The notes under the pieces were generated by a model, which ran no database searches, was not told where the DNA came from, and saw only the letters and a program-made list of their open reading frames with translations. DNA of 8,544 nucleotides. It comes from an uncultured Terriglobus sp. (lineage in GTDB: Bacteria > Acidobacteriota > Terriglobia > Terriglobales > Acidobacteriaceae). Numbering within the stretch: the stretch's first letter is position 1; every line of letters starts with the position of its first letter. The position numbers and the translations under genes were made by a program. This document shows positions 1 to 6,800 of the stretch, one piece after another. The stretch is taken from positions 1 through 8,544 of the forward strand of contig CALMRM010000061.1 of assembly GCA_937871605.1 (NCBI GenBank). The letters run 5' to 3'.

Positions 1-381
1 GTTGCAAGCACACCTCCGTCCACGGCAGCGAGCACCGGCACCTTTGCTGCGGACAACATGCCGAACGCCTATTTCGACTACGACAGTGCAGACCTGCGAT
101 CGGACGCACTCGCCGCAATCCAAACAGCGTCCTCGTACCTGAAAGCTCATGCAGCAGTGCACATCGTCGTTGGAGGCTATGCCGATGAGCGCGGCAGTGC
201 AGAGTACGACCTCGCGCTGGGCGAACGCCGGGCGCAGGCAGCACGCGACGCGCTCGTCGCCAACGGCATTACGCCGGACCGCCTCCAGGTGGTGAGCTAC
301 GGAAAGGAGGTTCAAGTCTGCCAGGCGGAGGACGAGAAATGCTTCCAGAAAAATCGGCGGGCTGGCTTCGAAGCTCGCTAA
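1..381 (+). CDS. pal: Pal-like peptidoglycan-associated lipoprotein, OmpA C-terminal domain (5' end missing)
   Basis: The frame is open from base 1, so only the C-terminal 126 residues are present; the signal peptide and lipobox would lie outside the window. The Met at base 58 is internal, not the start. The first ~19 visible residues are a Thr/Ser/Pro/Ala-rich linker. An OmpA-like domain follows, beginning with YFDYDSADLR and including GYADERGSAEY and LALGERRAQA. In this family the Asp of ADERG and the Arg of the LGERR helix contact diaminopimelate in peptidoglycan. The tail has two cysteines (VCQAEDEKCF) before NRRAGF, a pattern I recall from acidobacterial and some other Pal proteins; they may form a disulfide. 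Pal tethers the outer membrane to the wall with the Tol system, but no tol gene is visible here. Another short OmpA-family protein is the main alternative. Confidence 0.88.
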   Translation, partial: VASTPPSTAASTGTFAADNMPNAYFDYDSADLRSDALAAIQTASSYLKAHAAVHIVVGGYADERGSAEYDLALGERRAQAARDALVANGITPDRLQVVSYGKEVQVCQAEDEKCFQKNRRAGFEAR

Positions 382-526
382 GTACTAGAGCCAGTCAGGC
401 ACGTGTTGGACTGCAGTACTCCCCTGACTAGCCCATCAACTCTGTTCACCTGTCCATCTCATTTGGGCGCATCGTCGGCGTGGCACGCTACATCTGATTC
501 CCGTCTGTAAGCAGCAGGCGGAGAGC

Positions 527-532
527 AGAGGA
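527..532 (+). promoter_or_regulatory. Shine-Dalgarno site of the DltE-like SDR gene
   Basis: AGAGGA lies three bases before the ATG at 536, with a GAGG core ending four bases before it. A second purine patch (GGAG at 520-523) lies a little upstream. This supports 536 as the start; the TGGTSGIG nucleotide-binding motif then falls at residues 11-18, the normal position for this family. Confidence 0.6.
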
Positions 533-535
533 AGC

Positions 536-1291
536 ATGAACATCTCGGGCAACACAATCCTGGTCACGGGTGGAACCAGCGGCATCGGGCGGGCGCTGGC
601 GGTGGCGCTACATGAGAAGGGCAACACCGTGATCGTCGCAGGCAGGCGCGAGAGCCTCCTGCAGGAGATTCGCGACACCTACCCCGGCATGCATGCGGTG
701 CAGGTGGATATGGCGAATCTGCAGGCGCTGGATGCCTTTGCCAAACAGGTAACGAAGGACTTTCCGCAGCTGAACGTACTCATCAACAACGCGGGCATCG
801 CAAAGCATGAGGACTACAAGGCGGACACGGTCGATCTCGATATCCCGACCTCGACGATCCAGACCAACATCACGGGTGTGGTCCATCTCAGCGCGCTGCT
901 GCTGCCGCACTTGCGGGCGCAACAGCAGTCCACGCTGATGGTGACGACCTCTGGCCTGGCGTTTGTGCCGTACCCCAAAGGTCCGATCTATGGCGCGACA
1001 AAAGCCTTTCTGCATTCCTGGTTGGAGGCCATTCGTGTGCAGCTGCGCGGCACAAACGTAGAGGTACTGGAGCTGGCACCGCCCTATGTGCAGACAGAAT
1101 TGGGTGGCCCGCACCAGGCCAACGATCCGCGTGCCATGCCGCTGGACGAGTACACGCGCGAAGTTGTGGAGATCCTCGAGAACAACACCATCGATAAGGG
1201 CGAGGTGCTGGTGGAGCGCGTAAAGCCAATGCGCTTTGCCGAGCGTGAAGGCCGGTACGACCAGGTACTCGAGATGCTGGCCAACATGTAA
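536..1291 (+). CDS. DltE-like short-chain dehydrogenase/reductase
   Basis: This 251-residue protein is a complete SDR with a Rossmann fold. TGGTSGIG (residues 11-18) is the dinucleotide-binding loop, and AGRRE (35-39) follows strand beta-2; the arginines there favour NADP(H). NNAG is at 84-87. The catalytic tetrad is intact: Asn111, Ser139 (in VTTSG), Tyr152 and Lys156 (YGATK). The APPYVQTEL segment near 181-189 and the overall pattern resemble the DltE/COG3967 group of SDRs, whose substrates are mostly unknown. The C-terminus lacks the VDGG element of classical fatty-acid-type reductases. It is a cytoplasmic oxidoreductase whose substrate cannot be read from sequence. It lies 154 bp downstream of the pal-like gene on the same strand and converges with a second, different SDR gene. 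The substrate class is uncertain; the family call is firm. Confidence 0.9.
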   Translation: MNISGNTILVTGGTSGIGRALAVALHEKGNTVIVAGRRESLLQEIRDTYPGMHAVQVDMANLQALDAFAKQVTKDFPQLNVLINNAGIAKHEDYKADTVDLDIPTSTIQTNITGVVHLSALLLPHLRAQQQSTLMVTTSGLAFVPYPKGPIYGATKAFLHSWLEAIRVQLRGTNVEVLELAPPYVQTELGGPHQANDPRAMPLDEYTREVVEILENNTIDKGEVLVERVKPMRFAEREGRYDQVLEMLANM

Positions 1292-1304
1292 CGCGTAATG
1301 AAGC

Positions 1305-1334
1305 TGCCGCGGCACATACGCCTGTGCCGCGGCA
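1305..1334. terminator. Hairpin between convergent SDR genes, probable bidirectional terminator
   Basis: TGCCGCGGCACA (1305-1316) and TGTGCCGCGGCA (1323-1334) form a perfect 12-bp, very GC-rich stem with a 6-base loop. It sits entirely within the 50-bp gap between the stop codons of two convergent genes, where a shared terminator is expected. On the plus strand only a weak T-rich stretch follows (TGTTTA), and on the minus strand there is no clear U-tract, so it is not a textbook intrinsic terminator. It may act by RNA 3'-end stabilisation or as a transcription roadblock. Confidence 0.6.
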
Positions 1335-1341
1335 CTGGTGT

Positions 1342-2103
1342 TTAGAGGGGTGGCTGGCCGTTCGAAGCCATTAGGCCACCGTCCACGGGCAGGTTTACGC
1401 CCGTTACAAAGTGTGCTGCCTCGCTTGCCAGGAAGAGGATGGGACCGGCGATGTCCTCGGGATTGGCACCGCGGCCAAGCGCGATGCGCTCCTCAAACTT
1501 CTTGATGAGCTCGGGTTGTGACTTCATCTGCTCCGTCATGGACGTGTATACGAGCGACGGATTGACAGCGTTGACCCGCACGCCATGCTTGCCCTCGTCT
1601 AACGCCAGAGCGCGGGTGAAGTTGGTAATGGCACCCTTCGCCGCGTTGTAGAACGAGTGGTTCCAGTCGCCGCCCAGGCCAGACACGGACGACACGTTGA
1701 CGATGCAGCCCTTCGACGCTCGCAGGTGCGGGATCGCAAAGCGGGTCATGTAAAAGTAGCCGTTCAGGTCGGTGCCCATGATGCGCTCCCACTGATCAAG
1801 CCCGCCCTCATCCACGGCACCCATGTGGTCCAGCCCGGCGTCGTTCACCAGCACGTCTAGCTTGCCGAACTTCTCTACCGCAGCCTTGACCAGGGCCTCG
1901 CAGGCAGCTGGGTCGCTGGTATTCAGTTCTTGTGTGAAGACCTTCTCCGCGCCAAATTCCTGCTGCAGTGCGTCGAGGCCGGCCTTGTCCTTGTCCGCGG
2001 CCACCAGGGTTGCGCCTGCCTTCAGAAACGCTTTTGCTGCTGCCGCTCCAATGCCTGAACCTGCGCCGGTCAGCAGGACCACCTTGCCTTCAAACTGAAA
2101 CAT
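1342..2103 (-). CDS. Classical SDR family oxidoreductase (3-oxoacyl-ACP reductase / glucose dehydrogenase-like)
   Basis: I place the start at 2103 because a strong GGAGGA lies six bases upstream; the longer reading frame to 2157 adds 18 residues unlike any SDR N-terminus. The resulting 253-residue protein is a normal-length classical SDR. TGAGSGIG (12-19) binds the nucleotide and Asp37 (AADKDK) at the end of beta-2 favours NAD(H). NDAG (87-90) stands in for the usual NNAG. The tetrad is Asn114, Ser139 (NVSSV), Tyr152 and Lys156. The C-terminal VTGVNLPVDGG is the family's usual end. Relatives reduce 3-oxoacyl thioesters or oxidise sugars, sterols and other alcohols, so the substrate is open. 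It is a cytoplasmic enzyme, probably a tetramer by family precedent. It lies 84 bp downstream of the HNH gene on the same strand and may be co-transcribed with it, but its strong ribosome site allows independent translation. Confidence 0.9.
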   Translation of the reverse strand: MFQFEGKVVLLTGAGSGIGAAAAKAFLKAGATLVAADKDKAGLDALQQEFGAEKVFTQELNTSDPAACEALVKAAVEKFGKLDVLVNDAGLDHMGAVDEGGLDQWERIMGTDLNGYFYMTRFAIPHLRASKGCIVNVSSVSGLGGDWNHSFYNAAKGAITNFTRALALDEGKHGVRVNAVNPSLVYTSMTEQMKSQPELIKKFEERIALGRGANPEDIAGPILFLASEAAHFVTGVNLPVDGGLMASNGQPPL

Positions 2104-2109
2104 GACTTG

Positions 2110-2115
2110 TCCTCC
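2110..2115 (-). promoter_or_regulatory. Strong Shine-Dalgarno site deciding the start of the classical SDR gene
   Basis: On the minus strand GGAGGA precedes ATG (2103-2101) by six bases. This is near-optimal and selects 2103 over the upstream in-frame ATG at 2157. Confidence 0.8.
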
Positions 2116-2187
2116 GAGGGTCTGGCCCTCTCTGTAGTTGAGAGGCGGAGCCGTCAACGAGGGATGCTGCAGGTGCGCGGCTTGGCG

Positions 2188-2574
2188 CTAGTGCGCTGCG
2201 GCATCGTCACGCCTGCCGCGGCTTTGGCGGGTGGGCGCGTTGAAGTCTGGCGGCTTCTCCGCGATCCAACGCAGGAACCGCTGCATGTCCTCGCGCCCGC
2301 GCAGGGTGTCCAGGTCGGCGTACGATCCGGCCAGGTCGTGGTTGGACACGGTGGCGTGGATGGTGCGATGACAGATGGGGTGCACCGGTACAGTTACCAT
2401 GCCGCCCTGGCTCTTGGGCACGGGATGGTGCCACTCGACACGCGCACCCAGCGGGCGCTTGCACAGGGCACAGGTCGCATCGGTTGCTGCTGCTTGCGCT
2501 GCTGTGCGTTCCTCAGCCGTGCGCTGCTGCTGCTTGCGCTTGATCCGCCCCTGCATCACCCCTTTTGGATGCAT
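2188..2574 (-). CDS. Small HNH-nuclease family protein
   Basis: The protein is up to 128 residues long. A basic, Gln/Ala-rich N-terminal stretch (residues ~8-33) leads into a compact HNH domain: CALC (Cys35, Cys38), WHHPVPKSQGG (His49-His50), then HPICHRTIH (His65, Cys68, His69, His73) and Asn78. Cys35/Cys38 with Cys68 and a following His could form a structural zinc site, while the first His pair and the later His form the ββα-metal active site typical of HNH nucleases. A conserved-looking KPPDFNAPTR follows near residues 107-116. Such short orphan HNH proteins occur widely in bacteria, mostly with unknown targets. The start is uncertain: ATG at 2574 has no Shine-Dalgarno, while an AAAAGGGG run precedes GTG/ATG at 2559/2556. 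It begins 18 bp after the reductase stop on the same strand, so it is probably translated from a shared transcript. No restriction or toxin-antitoxin partner is visible. Confidence 0.8.
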   Translation of the reverse strand: MHPKGVMQGRIKRKQQQRTAEERTAAQAAATDATCALCKRPLGARVEWHHPVPKSQGGMVTVPVHPICHRTIHATVSNHDLAGSYADLDTLRGREDMQRFLRWIAEKPPDFNAPTRQSRGRRDDAAAH

Positions 2575-2592
2575 GCAGGGCGCGCGGTCACG

Positions 2593-3747
2593 TTAGTAGA
2601 CGTCGAGCTGGTAGCGTTTGGCCTTCTTGAGCTCGTTCAGGTACTCCAGCGCATGCTCCGGGCTGCAATCCTTGCCGTTTGCAATGGTGTCGAGCAGGGT
2701 CTGCTCCACGTCTTTCGCCATGCGGCTGGCATCGCCGCAGACATAGAAGTACGCACCGCGCTCCAGCCATTGCCACAGCTCGGCGCTGTTTTCTTTCATG
2801 CGGTCCTGCACGTAGATTTTCTTCTGCTGATCGCGCGAGAAAGCAGTGTCGAGCCGCTGCAGCGTGCCGTCGGCCAGCATGCTGTGGAACTCGTCCTTGT
2901 AGAGGAAGTCCGAGGCTGCACGCTGCTCGCCGAAGAAGAGCCAGTTGTCACCGGTGTGGCCGTGCGTCTGGCGATGCTCCAGAAAGGCGCGGAACGGCGC
3001 GATGCCAGTACCCGGACCCACCATGATGACCGGAGCCGAGGTGTCCTCCGGCAGGCGAAACTGCGCGTTGGCATGCAGAAAGATGGGCAGGACCTCACCC
3101 TCTGGCGCGCGTTCGCCCAGGTGGCCGCTGCACAGGCCCTGGCGGTCACGGTTGTGGGTGTGGTAGCGCACCACGCGCACGGTGGTGTGCACAGTATTGG
3201 CGAACTTCGCCTGCGAGCTGGCAATGGAGTACATTCGCGGTGTCAGGCGCTGCAGCACGGTAAACAGCTGCTGTGGGTCCGTGATGCCGCCCGGGTGCTC
3301 GGTGAGCAGGTCGATGAACTCCCGGCCCCACACGTACTCTTCTGCCTTGCTCTTGTTGTCCTGCCCGGCCAGGCTTTTCAGGAAATCAAGCCCGGGCGTG
3401 CCCTCAGGCGCGAGCTTTGCGTAGCTATTCACGGAGCCGCGCGTCAGCTTACCAATGTGCAGCTTGGTACGCAGCGCGTCATCCAGCGTGGTGGGCTTCT
3501 TAAAGAAGTCGAGCACCGGCTCGTCACCCTTGTACTTGAGGGCCTTGAGCACTGCCTCTACCTCACTGTCGCGGTTGGTGGGCAGGATGCCGACCGCATC
3601 ACCGGGCGTGTAGTGCATGCCCTCTTCTAGCGACAATTCGATGTGCCGCGTCTCCTTTTCGGAGTCCTTGTCGGTCAGGACGTAGTTGACCAGCATGGTC
3701 GACTGATAGGGGCTGTTGCGGGTGTACTTTTGTGTCTCAGTGCTCAT
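2593..3747 (-). CDS. CysJ-like FAD/NADPH reductase lacking the flavodoxin domain (sulfite reductase alpha-type)
   Basis: This 384-residue protein matches the C-terminal ferredoxin-NADP-reductase half of diflavin reductases such as CysJ (about 600 residues). The FMN-binding flavodoxin domain is absent; the protein opens directly with the FAD-domain segment. Visible motifs in order are YTPGDAVGI (46-54), RMYSIASS (171-178, the RxYS FAD-binding motif), GLCSGHL (204-210, FAD stacking loop), GPGTGIAPFRAFL (244-256, NADPH pyrophosphate binding), FFGEQR (271-276) and YVCGDASRMAKDV (335-347). It ends in YQLDVY, close to the CysJ C-terminus, where the terminal Tyr stacks on FAD. It should take electrons from NADPH to FAD and pass them to a separate carrier such as a flavodoxin, a ferredoxin or a sulfite reductase. 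No hemoprotein or flavodoxin gene is in the window. The start at 3747 lacks a clear Shine-Dalgarno. It is followed 18 bp later by the HNH gene. Confidence 0.88.
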   Translation of the reverse strand: MSTETQKYTRNSPYQSTMLVNYVLTDKDSEKETRHIELSLEEGMHYTPGDAVGILPTNRDSEVEAVLKALKYKGDEPVLDFFKKPTTLDDALRTKLHIGKLTRGSVNSYAKLAPEGTPGLDFLKSLAGQDNKSKAEEYVWGREFIDLLTEHPGGITDPQQLFTVLQRLTPRMYSIASSQAKFANTVHTTVRVVRYHTHNRDRQGLCSGHLGERAPEGEVLPIFLHANAQFRLPEDTSAPVIMVGPGTGIAPFRAFLEHRQTHGHTGDNWLFFGEQRAASDFLYKDEFHSMLADGTLQRLDTAFSRDQQKKIYVQDRMKENSAELWQWLERGAYFYVCGDASRMAKDVEQTLLDTIANGKDCSPEHALEYLNELKKAKRYQLDVY

Positions 3748-3819
3748 GAAAGGTGTGTCGGTACGTACAATTTAAGGCTACCATGCTGAAGCTTCCACGG
3801 GTCATGTTTCGGCAGGTAG

Positions 3820-6800
3820 TCAGTCGCGGGTCAGCGGTGAGACACGCAGCACGGGCGTGTCTTTCACCAGGCCGAGCCGCGTCGCGCAGAAGTGCTCAAA
3901 ACGGATGCCAAAGGTGCGATGATTCCCTGCCCACACGGCACGGAAGCGAGGGGAGCGCGCCCAGCCCATGAAGAGCAGCGCCCAGCCACGATGGTCGGGG
4001 TGTTCCCAAAAGTCGTCCAACCGCAGGTGAAGAAAAGTGGTCTCCATCAGCTGCAGCATTTCCAGGCACATGGAGGTCACATCTGGAGTGGGAGGGATCA
4101 TCGAAGGGGGATGCGGCCCAAGGCCCATCAGTTCCATCAGAAAGCCACCTCTCTGCAGTTGCAGCGGGTGGTCTGCGCGGAAGTGCTGCCACAGGCGTTC
4201 CAGGGCACGGGTGTGGTCCAGGAACTTTTCGCTCGTGCTGGCGGCAGGCGTCGTCATATCAATCAACCGCTCTGCCGCCCGGATGAGCGGTTCACGCGTC
4301 GTGACTCCGCGCAATGACGTGCGAAGCACATGGTGCCCAAGGCGGCGGTAGCTCTCAAACTGTTCTTCTTTGAAAAACTGGTTGGCCGTGGTCTCGTGTG
4401 GAAAGGTGCGATGGCTAGAGCCGTACTGCGTGATGGTAGCGTCCTCATCGCCGGTGAGCGATGCTTTGAGGTAGACAATCCGGCCCACGCTGCCATTGCT
4501 ATAGCGAATCAGGCCTACTGCGCTGTGCGTCCGGCTCAGCCCAGCGTCTCCGCGCCGCAGGGAGGCCAAGTCGAGCTCGATGTGCGCTCCAAAGTCCGTC
4601 GCACACAGGCGAATCGCGTTCGCCAGCCCGGAAAAGGTCATGCTCTCGTCACACTCTGCATCGCAGGCAATGATGAGTTGGCTGCGCCTGCGGACCAACT
4701 CATAGATACCCAGATTTTCGAAGTGGCCCCCATCTGTGACGTTGACGTAGGCACGGCGTTCGCTGGCCAGGCCAAACAGCTCCAGCAAGAGGTAGAATAG
4801 GCCGCTCGGACCGCTGTGCTTTGCCGCCGCGCTGCCAGGATTGGGGAACCACCAGCCCAGGCGGACATTGAACAGGGTCAACAACAGGGCCACGAGTGGT
4901 GCCGTGTTGTAGCCCATGTTGGGGCTGGCGGCTGCGCCTGATACTGCGACGGCCTGGCCCAGTGTCAGACCTCCCGCAAAGTCTGCCGTCGGACGGTAGC
5001 CAACATGCTCTCGCGCCGCGCCGCAGGACACCGGCGTCAGCGTGAAGGAGGCGCTGTGACGTGTGTGCAATGCCAAGTCCGCACTGCCAGCCAGGTTGAG
5101 CGAGCAGTTGACGATGGGGAACGGTCCGCGAAAGCCCGGGCCGGAAAGCGTGCTGAGTTTTAGGTCGTCTTTAAAGTCAAACCCGGTAAATGCTGTTGGC
5201 CGCCGCGTGCCCGCCTGCCAACGTGTTGCACCCAGGTAACAGCGCACCAGGCGATTGCGATACAACTCGCTAAGACCGAATACATTGAGATCGAAGCGCC
5301 AGGAAAACAGGAGTGCGCACAGCAGCACAACACCGAACGCGACCGCTAGCACGGTGCCGCCCGGTAGCGCCTCAATGCCCAGTATGCCCAGCCGGTGCAC
5401 AGGCATGACCTCTGCACGTAGGAACGCATACAGCAGCTCCGCAGCGCCCATCGCGGCACCCAGCAGGAATAGCGCGCCTCCCACATTCGCCAGTAGCTGC
5501 AGCGAAGGCGCGCGCGTGGCACCCTCCCCCGCGGTGCGGCTGCTTTTGCCTGCCAGCAGGCCGCCGATGCTTGTGGCGACCCAACCGCCGACGGCACCCC
5601 ACTTGATCCAGTGCTTACCGTGCAGCCAGTGCAGGAACCAGGGGCTGCCGAACACCAGCGCGGGAATCGCGCACCCAAGTACCGCGCAACCCAGCACACA
5701 GGCGCCGTAGCGCGTCCACCATTCTCGCTGGGCGCCGTCGCTGGCACGGCCCGCCAGGCCGATCATCAACAGAATGGCAAGGGCGTACGTGCCCAGGGTC
5801 GCTGCCGGTCCCCACACAGCGGTGAATGTGGTCACACGGTCGAGCGAGTGCAGGTGCCACACTTGCAGCTCCATCAGCAGCAGAATGGCAGACAGGCAAA
5901 CATGCACCAGCACGGTGCACAGCCCGGCAATGCCTGCAGCTGCCCATCCCCGCGACACGCCCGTGCCCTTGTCCTGAGCTCTGGACCGGAGGAGTGACGC
6001 ACGACTGAGCAGGAACAACCCGGCAAAGGTCACCAGGAGCAGCAACCAGGTTTTGTACTCAAGCCATGCGTGCCTGAAGGGAGATAGGAAGAGTGTTGAG
6101 AACTGCGGCTCGCTCCCGGTAACGGAGCAGTTGACTCCGCTGTTCCATGCCCAGTGTGGCATGGGCATTGGCGCGGTGCAGTGTGAGCGCCACGCGGTGG
6201 CAAACTCCTGCGTGGCAAGCACCGCTGCACCCACCCACGCCGGAACCACAGCCAACGCCAGCACGTAGCCCTGCAGCAGCAAGCCGCCTGGCTGTGACGA
6301 TCGCTTCGGTGCGCCAGACCGTAGTCTCCTCTGCAGCTTGATGCGCAAGAGGCGTCCAAATGCCTGTTGCGTCCTGGAGCCCCGAAGATTCACCAGCACC
6401 TCGGTAACGACAAGCGCCGTCAACACTGCCAGGAGCAGCCTGCTTGCCGTACTTAGCAACGCCGCACCCACCGGAGCCCCTGGCAGGCCGCCGCTCCCAA
6501 CCGCAGCATCCGCCGCTGCAAGCCCAAGAAACGCCAGCCGCAGCAGGTACACGCCGCAGAACAGTGCCAGCAGCCACGCCAGTGCGGTCAGCTGGATCAG
6601 GAGCGTATTGCGCAGCCAGAGTGCACCCAGGCTCCAGGTGTCTATGCTCAGCAAGCCGGTGCGCGGTGCCAGATAGTTCGAAAACTTACGCAGGTGCGCA
6701 ATGGAGTCACCCCACGGCGTCAGACGGCCCAGCCAATAGGTGGAGCGCTTCACGTTGCCCATCAACCACGAACCGGCAAAGCCGCCGCCAGACACCGTGG

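Noticed and set aside
382..535. Gap after the pal-like gene: two AGTACT copies (381-386, 415-420) and a 7-bp pairing AGTCAGG/CCTGACT (393-399, 423-429); also a TTGGGC element at 463
   Set aside because: The stems are short and compete with each other, and no T-run follows, so a terminator is not supported. TTGGGC has no good -10 at 16-18 bases. The SDR gene must have some promoter or read-through, but I cannot locate it.
608..1315. 235-codon minus-strand frame opposite the DltE-like SDR gene
   Set aside because: The plus-strand frame has a complete SDR tetrad and a ribosome site; the opposite frame is rich in Arg/His/Gln/Leu with no motif.
2486..2540. A 15-bp direct repeat (GCTGCTGCTTGCGCT) at 2486-2500 and 2526-2540
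   Set aside because: It falls inside the Gln/Ala-rich N-terminus of the HNH protein and reflects low-complexity coding sequence rather than a mobile or regulatory repeat.
2107..3630. 507-codon open frame on the plus strand opposite the HNH and reductase genes
   Set aside because: Its translation shows no recognisable motif and spans two well-supported minus-strand genes with clear family motifs. Long antisense frames are expected in high-GC DNA.
3748..3819. Possible -10 (TAAATT) and an 8-bp palindrome (GTACGTAC, 3761-3768) before the reductase gene
   Set aside because: The matching -35 agrees at only three of six positions and the palindrome is too short to mean much. A promoter here is possible but unsupported.
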